The notes under the pieces are model-generated. The model did not search any database. It worked only from the letters and a program-made list of their open reading frames with translations, and was not told where the DNA came from. A program made the translations under genes and the position numbers. Below are positions 24,137 to 33,235 of a stretch of 64,000 nt of DNA, one piece after another. Position 1 is the first letter of the stretch. Each line of letters begins with the position of its first letter. Source of the stretch: a virus; IMG/VR virus record IMGVR_UViG_3300033233_000017, positions 38,727 through 102,726 of that record. One strand, written 5' to 3'.

Positions 24137-27100
24137 TTACGACTGCACCTGCATCGCTTCCCAGAGTAAGTTCTGGTTGTAGCCCTGCCGCTGATCGCCG
24201 CTCAATTGTTTCGATTCGACGCGCGAGCCGTCGCCGTAGACTTTGAAGATGTGCTTGGTGCTGTACTCGTCGGCCACCGATTCGACCTCAAACTTATAGC
24301 GGATGCTCTTATTCAAGATCGAGCCCGCGCGCAGCGGGATCAGGAAGTGCTCCACGTCGCGGTAGGTGTGTGGCGGAAGGCGCTTGGTGTAAAGCAGTTG
24401 CCCGCCATCGCGGTAGATCCGGAAGTCCACGGACCCGGCGCTGATATAGTGCAGCCACACCTGCTTCAGAAACTTGTAGCCTTCGTAACCGAGCACAATC
24501 TCGCCGGAGCACCAGTACGTCAGTGGTGCGGGCTCGCGGGCGAAGTTCCAGATCGGAGGATTGGTGAAGAGTTGGAATTTTCCTCCCGCTCCCGGAGTGG
24601 GCACGATGCGAAAGAGCTTGCCGACGATGTTCGGCTGAACCGTCAGGATGCGCGCCCGGTCCAACGTGCCGGAGTTCACTGAGAAGTTCTGATAGGTGAC
24701 GCCATCGGCCTGGAATGCTACGTTTGCAGCCACCCCGCTCGTATCCACTCCGAGCGTGAAACTGCGCATGACTTTCTCGAAGGGATACCCGCAAGCGTCC
24801 CATTCGGTCGCGGCGATGGTATCGGGCGGATAGTTGTCCTTGTCGATGGTGTACTTCCACTCCCGGAAGTCAGTCGGCAACAGCGGAGCGGCCTTCGGAT
24901 AGATCCGCACCATCTTGACCACTTTCCCGTCCGGGATCAGGAAGGTTTCCAACCTGCGCCCACCCGTCACTAGATTGAACTCCATGATTTGGGAAACGGT
25001 TTGCGCGCCGGTCAGACCAAATAGACCGTCCATGACCATGGTGGCCGGAGTCGTGACTTCGTATTCGATGATGATCTGCTTGAGCTTCTTGTCATAGGGA
25101 TATCCGAGCGAATCCCAGTCGAAGCTGTGCATCACCGGACCTTTATCGGCAGGCGCGACGATGAAGTCCGGCTTGGAGAACATCTGGAACTTGCCGTTGG
25201 TCCCCGGAGTGACGCGGATACGGGCTTTCTTTCCCGAAATCCCTTGGTGCAACGTAAGGTTCTGCCGACGCGTAGCGAACGTGGTGCTGACGCTCAACGT
25301 CTGCACGTCCACCCCATCCACTTCGACCACGACGCTCGCAGCCACCCCGCCTGTATCCACATCCAGGACGATCTGCTGGAAGTATTTCAGGTACGGCGTT
25401 CCGCAATCGTCCGGCTCGGTGAACAGGGTGATGTCAGCCGGATACTTCTCGTACGTGACGTTCCAGTCGAAGATCTCAAAATCGGACGTCGGCGTAGAAG
25501 GACGCAGGCGCACCGCCTTCGCCACCACTTCGCGCCCGCCTGCCGCCAGTTTGATCGGAAGCGTGGCGACGGCGCGGTTATTCCCGGTCAGCGTGAACGT
25601 CGCCACCGCGTTGGTCTGGGTGTTTCCGGCGATCCCGGAGAGTATGTCCAGATTCAGCGGGATGGACTGGTTGTGCGCGTTGTACACGATTACCAACTGG
25701 TCCAGGCGCTTGTCGTGCGGATATTCGAGCGCGTTCCAGTCGTAAGCTTTGCCGCGCTGCGTTTGCGCCAATTCGATGACGTTGAGGGTGATCGAATAGA
25801 GGGACAGCGCCGCCTTGGTCGCTCCCTCAAAGCGCAACTGCATGGCGAAGCACTGCTTCCCCTCGGTGAGCCCATTGCCGTCCAACTTCACTGGGACGGA
25901 GTAGCGATGCCGTCCGCCCGTGGGCGAAGCCGGGATGGTGATGGTTTCGTCCACTGAGGTGGAGAAGTTGTAATAGGTCTTCAACGAGACCGCATCGACG
26001 TTCTCCAGTTCGATCACGAAATCGCTGATCTGGTTGTTCAGACTGCGGGTATTGAACCAGCCCGTCTGAAGCGCGTAATCGACCGTGCTGCTGTTATCCC
26101 CGAGAGTATTGCTGTCCTCCTGGTAGATGTAGGCGCTCACCGTGGAGCCGGTGTTGTAGTTCCGGGCGCACAGCAGATTCCCGGTGTCCACGTCGGAGTA
26201 GAACGCAGTGTACGTCGCCGCCACGTTCCCGGCTTCCATGGCTGGCCGGAGAATGTGCCACTTACCTTCCGGAGCAGCCGGGTCGCTGAGATCGCAGTAC
26301 AGCGTGATGGAATTGCCCATCGTGTCGAAACAGGCGACTCGGATGGCGTTCTTGTGAAATTCAAACCGGATCTTCTCCCGGTAGGCATCGCTCAAGTCGA
26401 TGGGAGCGAGACCGTTGACGGTCTTGCCCTTGAACATCCAGTCGATCTGCCGAGAGCGCAGGATGGCTTCTCCGCCGCTCCAGGAGTAGATGCCGTCATA
26501 CGACAGGAACCAGATCTCTCCGTTGGTCTTGCACCATGCGCCTGCGGCAATCAGCCCACGCTTAGAAGGCGTCTCCGTGGGAGCCCGCATGACGCCCAAG
26601 TAGAGTTGCACGACATAGATCGAGTTCAGGTTCAGGCACAGAATGATGTCCGAGAAATCGGTGATTGCCACAATCGGGTTCGACGGAGAACCAACGTTGA
26701 CCGTGTGCGCCACCCCGGTGGTCAGATTCACAATCGGGAAACTCTCCGGACGCGCTTTCTTGGACTTGTAGAGTACATGCGGGTTGTTCGGGTCTCCCGC
26801 CAGGAACAGAGATTCGTAGGCTTGGCAGGACAGACGGCACGGAGAGCCCACCACGGAATCGCAGGAGACGCGCTCTCCAGTGCTGTGCGCCCGTTGCAGC
26901 CAGACGCTCATGGAATTCGAACCGAGTGCCTGGATGGTGCAGGACTCCGCGTTCGCGCCGCTTCCGATGTACACCGTTGACCCGATGGTCAGCGCGGCGG
27001 TGCTCACGCCTACGCCGATGGAGGATTGTCCCGCTGCGTAATTGGCTTGCAGGCTCCCGACGAATTGCACTGGCAAGGTGCTGCGCACGGGAGGATCGTT

Positions 27101-28510
27101 GTCGTATTCGAGTAGCGACGATTGCGCCAGATCCGCGTCTTCGGCATTGTCGGTAAACACCACGGAGGAAGCGTATCCGCCCGGATTGGTGGCATAACCG
27201 ACCAAGCGGTAGTCTCCGTAGATGCCGCCTGTGCGGTAGATGGCGATGGAGCCCGCGCCCGTGATCTGTGGATCATCGGTGCCGTAGACCGTCACAGCAA
27301 CCGGTTGGCGATTCGCGCTGACTGCGTACTCGTCGAACATCTCCTCGGAAGGGTTGCCTTCATTACCGGTGACCGGGTTCCGGAAGGTGTAGCGGTACTT
27401 GTATTTGGTCCGACCACCCGATTCACTGTTCGGCCCACTGCCGCCCGCCAGTTCGACCTTCGTGAAGGTGATTGTGCCCACTCCCCCGGATTTGGCAACC
27501 AGTCGCACCGCCTTGATGTTTGCCCAGGTCTTGCCGGAGCCGCCCGCGCCGGAGATTTTGAGGAAGTCCTGCTTGCGCAGGTACAGATCCTCGCTCGAAG
27601 ACGCACTCATGGGCGGGATCTCTTCCGGAGCCACATAGCGGGAGTAGTCTTCCGGGAGCCCGTAGTTATCGTAGAAGCCCCGGTCGGCCTTCAGGATGCG
27701 GTCTTCGAGAGCTTGGCTGGCCGTCTGCTGCTGCGCCACGTAACTAGACAACGAACTGGGCACAATCGCCTTCTCGTAATAATCCACCCAGTCCCCGGCG
27801 CTGGCCGAGACGTCGAATTGAAGCCGGATGTCCGTGAAGATCGTCGGATCACTCAGAGTCACGACGACGTGAATCGGATCTTCGGAATCGTACCCGTCCT
27901 GCGATTTTCCGCCGCGCGAGAGATCGCTCGCCTGCACGATGGAGGCGTTCTTGTAGGTATTTAGATCACCGCTTGCGAAAGTGACCGTAAGCGTACTGGC
28001 ATTCAGGCAGTCAACCGCCGTCACGGTCTGCGCTGCCGCCCCAGGCGGACGCAAGGCCGGAAGAATTCCCCACCGCTGAAGCGTACTCAGGGTCCCGGTG
28101 TCCTTGAGCATCTGCGAAGCCGAGATGAAGAAATAGGGCGTTCCGCTCGACCCCGCGTGGTATTCCTGAGCGGTCCAGAACTTCCCCCAGTCCGGAAGCG
28201 CGCTCTGTACTTTGGTAAAGCCGGCTGAAAAGTCCGCTGGCCCGCGCCAGATGTCCTGCCCTTCTCCGAAGTACAGCTTTTGGTTTACCAGCCCTGCCGC
28301 CAACCGGAACTTCTTGATGGTGTGGATCAGGCTACCCGGAGAACTTGCCAGCATCCGGGTCGCGCCGGGACGCAGGCTCAGAGCGCCATCTTGAATCGAG
28401 ACGAGGTTTTTAATCTCGACGTACTCACCCTCGCCCAATAGCGACGGATCGCGCCGCTGGACGATGCCTTTGTTCGTGAACGGAATCGTGATGGGTTTGG
28501 GGTCAGGCAT
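24137..28510 (-). CDS. Tail nozzle-like/large tail structural protein, 1457 aa
   Basis: The N-terminus (FTNKGIVQRRDPSLLGEGEY, then NLVSIQDGALSLRPGATRML) resembles the start of podovirus tail nozzle or tubular proteins, in which a beta-propeller is built from repeats that open with such a 'genes-to-ground' loop. Residues 380-900 are beta-rich with Gly/Asp turns. The C-terminal third contains three related modules with CGTPYLKYFQQIVLDVDTGG, LGYPYDKKLKQIIIEYEV and CGYPFEKVMRSFTLGVDTSG, so an internal triplication is visible. Order among adaptors and fibres supports a short-tail tube/nozzle role. No enzyme motif. Confidence 0.7.
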   Translation of the reverse strand: MPDPKPITIPFTNKGIVQRRDPSLLGEGEYVEIKNLVSIQDGALSLRPGATRMLASSPGSLIHTIKKFRLAAGLVNQKLYFGEGQDIWRGPADFSAGFTKVQSALPDWGKFWTAQEYHAGSSGTPYFFISASQMLKDTGTLSTLQRWGILPALRPPGAAAQTVTAVDCLNASTLTVTFASGDLNTYKNASIVQASDLSRGGKSQDGYDSEDPIHVVVTLSDPTIFTDIRLQFDVSASAGDWVDYYEKAIVPSSLSSYVAQQQTASQALEDRILKADRGFYDNYGLPEDYSRYVAPEEIPPMSASSSEDLYLRKQDFLKISGAGGSGKTWANIKAVRLVAKSGGVGTITFTKVELAGGSGPNSESGGRTKYKYRYTFRNPVTGNEGNPSEEMFDEYAVSANRQPVAVTVYGTDDPQITGAGSIAIYRTGGIYGDYRLVGYATNPGGYASSVVFTDNAEDADLAQSSLLEYDNDPPVRSTLPVQFVGSLQANYAAGQSSIGVGVSTAALTIGSTVYIGSGANAESCTIQALGSNSMSVWLQRAHSTGERVSCDSVVGSPCRLSCQAYESLFLAGDPNNPHVLYKSKKARPESFPIVNLTTGVAHTVNVGSPSNPIVAITDFSDIILCLNLNSIYVVQLYLGVMRAPTETPSKRGLIAAGAWCKTNGEIWFLSYDGIYSWSGGEAILRSRQIDWMFKGKTVNGLAPIDLSDAYREKIRFEFHKNAIRVACFDTMGNSITLYCDLSDPAAPEGKWHILRPAMEAGNVAATYTAFYSDVDTGNLLCARNYNTGSTVSAYIYQEDSNTLGDNSSTVDYALQTGWFNTRSLNNQISDFVIELENVDAVSLKTYYNFSTSVDETITIPASPTGGRHRYSVPVKLDGNGLTEGKQCFAMQLRFEGATKAALSLYSITLNVIELAQTQRGKAYDWNALEYPHDKRLDQLVIVYNAHNQSIPLNLDILSGIAGNTQTNAVATFTLTGNNRAVATLPIKLAAGGREVVAKAVRLRPSTPTSDFEIFDWNVTYEKYPADITLFTEPDDCGTPYLKYFQQIVLDVDTGGVAASVVVEVDGVDVQTLSVSTTFATRRQNLTLHQGISGKKARIRVTPGTNGKFQMFSKPDFIVAPADKGPVMHSFDWDSLGYPYDKKLKQIIIEYEVTTPATMVMDGLFGLTGAQTVSQIMEFNLVTGGRRLETFLIPDGKVVKMVRIYPKAAPLLPTDFREWKYTIDKDNYPPDTIAATEWDACGYPFEKVMRSFTLGVDTSGVAANVAFQADGVTYQNFSVNSGTLDRARILTVQPNIVGKLFRIVPTPGAGGKFQLFTNPPIWNFAREPAPLTYWCSGEIVLGYEGYKFLKQVWLHYISAGSVDFRIYRDGGQLLYTKRLPPHTYRDVEHFLIPLRAGSILNKSIRYKFEVESVADEYSTKHIFKVYGDGSRVESKQLSGDQRQGYNQNLLWEAMQVQS

Positions 28511-28513
28511 GGC

Positions 28514-29179
28514 TCAACTCTCGACAATTTCGCCCATGATGGTTTGGGCCAGGGAGACGCATTCCTCGTAACGAGCCCCGCAATAACGCGCTCGCAAAGC
28601 GTCCTTATGCTCCGCGTTACTGGTGAAGATCTTCCACAGAATGCGATATTTAAGGCCATAAGTCAGCGAATCCGGGATGCCTTCAACCACGGTATCGAGC
28701 GTCAAGGCGCTCACGGAAGGACGGATGCTGGACAGCGCCATGAGGTTCATCGCGGCGTCACTGAGTACCGGGTTGTCGGGAATCTCTGCTCCGGTCTGCG
28801 AGGGCATGGGGACCACCTCGAAGGTATGCGGAGGCAGGCGGTCCCGATGCCACTTCTCCGGCCATGAACTCTCGCTCTGCCAGTCCCGGTAGCCTTCGTT
28901 CTCAATCGAGAACGCATCCGTGGGCACGAGGTACTCCTGGTCGTAGAATAAGCACTCGAACTCCATGGCGATGTCCGGCAAGGTGTACACTCCCGTGTAG
29001 GCCAACGCTTGCAGGTACAGCCATTGCTTGTAGATCCCGGTGCGCTGTGTGAAGTCGATCAGCGCGTCGGAAGCGTAACTCAGGATGTCGTCGGAAGTGA
29101 CCAAGCCCAACTGCAACCCGCCCGGTTCCAGCAGTATGTCGCAGATGTCGAGATAGATGTCATTGAGAGTCGTGCTCAT
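28514..29179 (-). CDS. Head-tail adaptor / tail tubular protein A-like, 221 aa
   Basis: Helical N-terminus (LNDIYLDICDILLEPGG, then DDILSYASDALIDFTQRTG), a beta-rich middle (VYTLPDIAMEF) and a C-terminal helix bundle (YRILWKIFTSNAEHKDALR). This order matches the gp11/gp4-type gatekeepers that bind below the portal. It overlaps the next similar gene (29176) as ATGA and ends 4 bases before the nozzle-like gene. Function is inferred from layout and gene order. Confidence 0.65.
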   Translation of the reverse strand: MSTTLNDIYLDICDILLEPGGLQLGLVTSDDILSYASDALIDFTQRTGIYKQWLYLQALAYTGVYTLPDIAMEFECLFYDQEYLVPTDAFSIENEGYRDWQSESSWPEKWHRDRLPPHTFEVVPMPSQTGAEIPDNPVLSDAAMNLMALSSIRPSVSALTLDTVVEGIPDSLTYGLKYRILWKIFTSNAEHKDALRARYCGARYEECVSLAQTIMGEIVES

Positions 29180-29820
29180 TTACTGGTCCGTTCGATCTCA
29201 AAATAGGGCATCTTCATCTTTTGCCAGCGCATCCGCGACTTCATCTTCTTCTGGAAACTGAGGTAACTCTCCGCCGCGTCCGCGAAAGTTTTACCCGCCT
29301 CCATCAGCGGAAGCGTGCTGGACGCGTACTCCACGATGATTTCGTGGAACTCGTCTTCGATGTCGATCACGTCCGTATCGAGCACCAGTTTGACCGGCTC
29401 CAGCACCCCGTAGACGCGCAGGTCCCGCCCCCCGATGGCGTCAGCGGGGTGGATAGCAAACTGGGTGAGCCCGAGCGGAATCCAATCCGCCACGGGAGCA
29501 TCTTCGGTCGCAGTAGTCTCTTTGAGCCAGCGCGGAAGCAGTCCGGAGAGTGTGGTCAATTCGCATTTATTGAGAAGCTTTCCCTCGAACCAGATCGACA
29601 GCGGAAACAGCACCGTTGCGGGCATGGCGTACACCGCTTGATTCGCCACCGTATAACTGGGAACGGAGACGTAGCCCACCGTGAACCCGGTGAAGTTGTT
29701 CAATACCCGAATGCCTTCGTTGATGGCGCACACGCAGGTCGCGCGCTCATAGAACGCGGTGTTGTTCTCCAGTCGCGCATAGACCGAATCGAGCAGATCC
29801 GCCAAAGAAGTGTCGGGCAT
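29176..29820 (-). CDS. Head-tail adaptor-like protein, 214 aa (paralogue layout)
   Basis: The protein has the same architecture as its neighbour: N-terminal helices (SLADLLDSVYARLENNTAFY, INEGIRVLNNFTGF), a central beta segment (AVYAMPATVLFPLSIWFEGK) and a C-terminal helical region (ADAAESYLSFQKKMKSRMRW). Sequence similarity to the downstream gene is low, so homology is inferred from layout. It follows the 76-residue membrane protein by 7 bases. Likely part of the connector stack between portal and nozzle. Confidence 0.6.
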   Translation of the reverse strand: MPDTSLADLLDSVYARLENNTAFYERATCVCAINEGIRVLNNFTGFTVGYVSVPSYTVANQAVYAMPATVLFPLSIWFEGKLLNKCELTTLSGLLPRWLKETTATEDAPVADWIPLGLTQFAIHPADAIGGRDLRVYGVLEPVKLVLDTDVIDIEDEFHEIIVEYASSTLPLMEAGKTFADAAESYLSFQKKMKSRMRWQKMKMPYFEIERTSK

Positions 29821-29826
29821 GGGCGC

Positions 29827-30057
29827 TTATCGTTTCTCCGGGGTATAAGCGGTCTCCTGCGGAGTTCCGTCAATGTTCCAGTGCTGCGCGTAGATCGCCA
29901 GAAACGCCTTCAGCGCACCGATCCCGAGTGCAATCCAGGCGCATACCTTCGGTGGCACCATAGTGCCCAACTGGGTCAGATCGACCGCCATCAGCGCCCA
30001 CAGGATCGTTTGCAGCAGCGCCAGTGTTCGTTGCGAGATAGGGACCTGAATCTGCAT
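29827..30057 (-). CDS. Small two-span membrane protein (holin candidate)
   Basis: The 76-residue protein has two hydrophobic segments, LALLQTILWALMAVDL at about 12-28 and VCAWIALGIGALKAFLAIYA at about 38-58, with a charged C-terminal tail. The size and topology fit a class II holin, but holins share little sequence and no endolysin lies beside it, so the call is tentative. It could equally be an ejection or assembly factor in the structural operon. Confidence 0.4.
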   Translation of the reverse strand: MQIQVPISQRTLALLQTILWALMAVDLTQLGTMVPPKVCAWIALGIGALKAFLAIYAQHWNIDGTPQETAYTPEKR

Positions 30058-30062
30058 GGGCT

Positions 30063-30302
30063 TTACCCCTTTTTCGAGAAATCGAAAACACTGCCACCCG
30101 GAACATCAAACCGCTCGGCTTCGCGCTGCTTGTCCCAAAATGCCTCCGGGAAGGTCGGATATTTGTCTCCGGATTTCATGTTGAGTACCGCCTCGTCGTG
30201 CGCCGCCTGCATCCGTTCGGCCTCCATGCCTGCGCTCAGAAAGGTCCCGCCACTTCCCGCCGTGGCGGAATCGGGACTCAAGAAATCGTCTTGGTGCTTC
30301 AT
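30063..30302 (-). CDS. Hypothetical protein, 79 aa
   Basis: A polar, partly disordered protein with a helical centre (GMEAERMQAAHDEAVLNMK) and a basic end (FDFSKKG). It lies 5 bases upstream of the small membrane protein and 11 bases after the 381-residue structural gene. No family recognised; a small virion component or chaperone is possible. Confidence 0.6.
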   Translation of the reverse strand: MKHQDDFLSPDSATAGSGGTFLSAGMEAERMQAAHDEAVLNMKSGDKYPTFPEAFWDKQREAERFDVPGGSVFDFSKKG

Positions 30303-30313
30303 CGCTACTCTCC

Positions 30314-31459
30314 TTAATTGAAGTCAAAGTCGGCGTGCGAACGGTGATAGTCCGGCCCTCCGCCCAGATTGCGACCGTGCCCGTAATCGTAGGTGAACGC
30401 TTGCGCCAGTTTCGAGTCGTCCGCTTTCGCCGCTTCCTGCCACTCCTGCTGGAACATCAGTTCGTAGTAATCCGCCGTCTTGGGGTCGTACCACACGTCC
30501 TGCATGTTCACCTTAGTGCGCAGCGCCTTCGACAGTGCGCCCCAGATCCACACATTGGGGTTGATGAAGTGCGGAGGTCGGTCATCCGGGCTGCGCAGGT
30601 CCGGCCACTGCCGGAAGTAAAGATAGGGCAGTTGCCGCGCCGTGTAACTGGATGGGTAGATCTCGTACTGCATGTTCCCGTTCTCATTCGCTCCCAAATC
30701 AATCAGGGCTCGTGGTGGTCCCACCTGCGACCGTTGCGGATCTTCGACCAGCAACCGCGCCAACGGCACGTGCAGTTCCAGTTCATGCGGTTGTACCGGG
30801 TCCCACACGTTCATGAGTTCTTTGACGTCCGGCGCAAGGCAGGTGTAGATTTTGCGGATCGAATAGGCCGCGCCCACCGAATCGGTGTAGGACCACGGCA
30901 TGTCGATCACCAGGGACGTGGCGCTGGTCACCGCGCGCACCGTAAAGGTAGGGTCGAACAGCCCCAGGCGCAATTGCAGACCGGACAGACTACTCGCATA
31001 GACCGGCGCGTTCTGCGGATGGTTATAGGCGAATTTGGCGATGAAACCGGTAGGCCGGATATCCACCACGGGGACGATCTCCTGCTCTGCCGCGCCTGCG
31101 TCGATCAGCAGCACGCTGTCCGAGGTGATGTTCACCATGGACGCCGGAGTCACCACCGCATAACCGGGACGCTGAAGCGCCTGCGTCAGCGTGGTGTTCA
31201 CCCAATCATTGAGCGGCCACGCCGTTCCGTTGCCCGTGACCGTAGTGGAGCCGCGCGTCATTGTGGCGGTGCCGGCGATGTACGGGTCCGGCAGCGCGAG
31301 TACGCCTCTGGTCACCAGCCCCGACCAGTAGGGACGCCGATCCATGACACTGCGAATGGCTTGATTGATCCAGGCGCGACACATCTCTGGAGACACGTTG
31401 GGCTTGGTGCCCTTGATGACTCCGATCATGCTGGCAAGCGTCTCCGAATACTGCGACAC
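30314..31459 (-). CDS. Structural protein, adaptor-like, 381 aa
   Basis: GTG 31459 is preceded by CCGGAGG. The N-terminal helix segment (PEMCRAWINQAIRSVMDRRP) followed by a long beta-rich domain (residues 55-200, with ATMTRGSTTVTGNGTAW) and a helical end with YFRQWPD and FQQEWQEAAKADD looks like a larger relative of the head-tail adaptor genes downstream. It is the first gene after a strong terminator and a palindrome copy, so it may be the first cistron of a separate transcript. A neck or tail structural role is likely. Confidence 0.6.
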   Translation of the reverse strand: MSQYSETLASMIGVIKGTKPNVSPEMCRAWINQAIRSVMDRRPYWSGLVTRGVLALPDPYIAGTATMTRGSTTVTGNGTAWPLNDWVNTTLTQALQRPGYAVVTPASMVNITSDSVLLIDAGAAEQEIVPVVDIRPTGFIAKFAYNHPQNAPVYASSLSGLQLRLGLFDPTFTVRAVTSATSLVIDMPWSYTDSVGAAYSIRKIYTCLAPDVKELMNVWDPVQPHELELHVPLARLLVEDPQRSQVGPPRALIDLGANENGNMQYEIYPSSYTARQLPYLYFRQWPDLRSPDDRPPHFINPNVWIWGALSKALRTKVNMQDVWYDPKTADYYELMFQQEWQEAAKADDSKLAQAFTYDYGHGRNLGGGPDYHRSHADFDFN

Positions 31460-31474
31460 GGATCAACCTCCGGC

Positions 31475-31488
31475 GTATGCGCACATAC
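31475..31488. repeat. Dispersed palindrome copy between terminator and start codon
   Basis: GTATGCGCACATAC, the reverse complement of the commonest form. It lies 16 bases upstream of GTG 31459 and just after the 31501-31540 terminator, in a 115-base intergenic region. Confidence 0.8.
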
Positions 31489-31500
31489 GCTCTAAGCAAA

Positions 31501-31540
31501 AGACGGGATTGGCCTCGTTTGCGGAGAGCCAACCCCGTCT
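31501..31540 (-). terminator. Intrinsic terminator after the structural gene at 31575
   Basis: A 13-bp stem with one imperfect pair, AGACGGGGTTGGC/GCCAATCCCGTCT on the minus strand, is followed by TTTTGCTT. It lies 35 bases after the 146-residue gene, between the capsid group and the tail group, so it should lower expression of the tail genes relative to capsid. Confidence 0.8.
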
Positions 31541-31574
31541 CGTTAACACGGGACTCTACCGCCCCGTCGCTGGT

Positions 31575-32015
31575 TTAGAAGCTGTACCAGACCGTCCCGG
31601 TCGGCATCAGTGTCGCCGCCGCGTTCGCTGCGAGCGTCTTGGCGGCAGCGCCGTCAATCTGCCCTCCCGTGGCGGTGATGGTCAGTGAAGCCGCATTCGC
31701 CCGAATCCGGACGGGGAAGCCAGCCGGGAAGAGGCTCGTTGCGGCCAGCACCAGGGCACCCGCGTCTTGCACGCTCAGGAACGGCACATAGGCCGAGAGC
31801 GTGCCGCCAGCGGCGATGGTGGTCAAACCGGTACTGCCGAGTGGCGGCAGCGGAATCCAGGTTCCGGGCCAGCCTTCCACGGAGCAGATCCAGCCCATGG
31901 GAGCCCCCGCTACGGGGCTCTGTTGGAAAACGATCTCACCTGCTTGGTGGAAGATCGCCGTGTCGGTCGGGGCAGCGGTGCCCCACTGGGGTTGCAGAAG
32001 CGCGATGTCAGACAT
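31575..32015 (-). CDS. Small structural (capsid-decoration-like) protein, 146 aa
   Basis: The protein has a Thr/Ala/Gly-rich beta composition (LTTIAAGGTLSAYVPFL, SLTITATGGQIDGAAAKTLA) with a short tryptophan-rich N-terminal part (MGWICSVEGWPGTWIPLPP). It follows the major capsid gene by 43 bases and precedes a strong terminator, so it should be made in capsid-like amounts. Both points suggest a decoration or minor head protein, but a short fibre is possible. No catalytic motif. Confidence 0.55.
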   Translation of the reverse strand: MSDIALLQPQWGTAAPTDTAIFHQAGEIVFQQSPVAGAPMGWICSVEGWPGTWIPLPPLGSTGLTTIAAGGTLSAYVPFLSVQDAGALVLAATSLFPAGFPVRIRANAASLTITATGGQIDGAAAKTLAANAAATLMPTGTVWYSF

Positions 32016-32058
32016 GTCATCTCTCCTTATCAGTCGTTACTCACGTGCGCTCTGCGGC

Positions 32059-33135
32059 TTAGAGCAGCGCGGTGCCCACCAGCTTGAAGCAGGTGCGCGG
32101 ATTCGGAACCAGCATGTTGCCAGCGAACAAGAACTGGCCTGCCAGATCGGGGTCATTCCGGCTGTCTTTGAAGCCAGTGAAGCCGAACTGCCACTTCGGG
32201 TTGTCGGTGATGTGAAGCTGAATGTAGTTGGTATTCAGCCCGAGCATCATGCCGTTGGTGCCGTCCTGCGGCATGTACTTGTCCACCACCACGTCGGCCA
32301 CGCCGTTGAACCGGAAACTCTTGAAACCGACTTTGGCAACATCGACTTCACCCGGTCCGTAGTAGCGCTGGTTGGGCTGGAGCGCCTGCCACGTCTTGTT
32401 CCAGCCGGTCTGCGTGCCCACCATCATGTCGGGATAGTCGTTGCCGTACCACGCGGCACCGAAGGCGTCCTGAATGGTGTTCAGCGAGAACGTTCCGTAA
32501 GCGCGATTGACGAACGCATTCAAGCCCTGCAACGCGCTGTTGGGGGTCGTGGTCGTGGAGAACGTCAGTGCGCTCGGGAACAGATCGGCGCGAGTGATGC
32601 CGCCGACCGCCGCGAACGCCTTGTCCTGGTTTGCGCTGGTGGTGTAACTGCCGTTGCTCGAACCGTCGTCGATCCAGGCCAGTAGGCCGTCCAGATGCTT
32701 CGTGGTGGACAGCACCGTGCCCATGGCGGCGGTCTGCCCATCCCGGTAGATGGCCTGCGAGAGCAGTTTCGCCATCTTCATAGAGGCGTTCGCCATCTTG
32801 ACTTCGGCCTGAGAGAAAGCCGTGTTGCGGCCCCGGTTCAGGACGTCATCGACACCGTACAGCGTGACGTTGACGTAGTAGTACTTCATGTACACCTGAA
32901 CTGCGGTCTCGGTCTTCACGAAGGCCGTGTTGAAGGTTTCGCCTTTGGCGTATGCGTCACCGTTCAGTTCCGCATAGGTCAAGGGCTGTTGAATCAGCGT
33001 TCCGCCTGGGAACGCGATGCGGTTGCGCGCCAGCAGCCGGGTCAAAAGCGGCGACTGTTTGAAAATCACGTCAACCGTTTTTGGTTTAAGCTCCTGTTGC
33101 GTGAACGCATTGAGTTCGGTCAGAGCCAGTGACAT
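32059..33135 (-). CDS. Major capsid protein, HK97-fold
   Basis: The 358-residue protein follows a scaffold-like gene and has HK97-type features: an N-arm with LTELNAFTQQELKPKTVDVI, an E-loop region (TLIQQPLTYAELNGDAYAK), a spine helix with AFSQAEVKMANASMKMAKLL near residue 105, and an A-domain toward PDMMVGTQTGWNKTWQAL. It assembles the icosahedral shell. No protease domain or maturation cleavage site is evident. ATG 33135 is preceded by AAGGA at 8 bases. A 100-base leader with a variant of the palindrome lies upstream. Confidence 0.85.
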   Translation of the reverse strand: MSLALTELNAFTQQELKPKTVDVIFKQSPLLTRLLARNRIAFPGGTLIQQPLTYAELNGDAYAKGETFNTAFVKTETAVQVYMKYYYVNVTLYGVDDVLNRGRNTAFSQAEVKMANASMKMAKLLSQAIYRDGQTAAMGTVLSTTKHLDGLLAWIDDGSSNGSYTTSANQDKAFAAVGGITRADLFPSALTFSTTTTPNSALQGLNAFVNRAYGTFSLNTIQDAFGAAWYGNDYPDMMVGTQTGWNKTWQALQPNQRYYGPGEVDVAKVGFKSFRFNGVADVVVDKYMPQDGTNGMMLGLNTNYIQLHITDNPKWQFGFTGFKDSRNDPDLAGQFLFAGNMLVPNPRTCFKLVGTALL

Positions 33136-33235
33136 TGTTTTTTCCTTTTTCTCTTCTACGTTTCGCTTTACTTACTCGCTCGAAAGTTCCCAATGCGTTC
33201 AGCAGGCCAGTGCGCGCGTTCGCGCGTACCTCCGC

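Noticed and set aside
24206-24682. Plus-strand 158-residue frame opposite the nozzle-like gene
   Set aside because: Antisense shadow of a gene with clear structural similarity, without start signals.
29827-30057. Holin plus endolysin lysis cassette
   Set aside because: Only the small two-span protein fits a holin; no muramidase, amidase or peptidase endolysin is present near it, so a cassette is not claimed.
33205-33231. Another full copy of the dispersed palindrome upstream of the capsid gene
   Set aside because: Only the right half (GCGCGTAC) matches; the left side reads GTGCGCGCGTT. Treated as a variant, not counted. The same applies to half-sites near 7102, 20088, 20642, 23628, 60935 and 62281.
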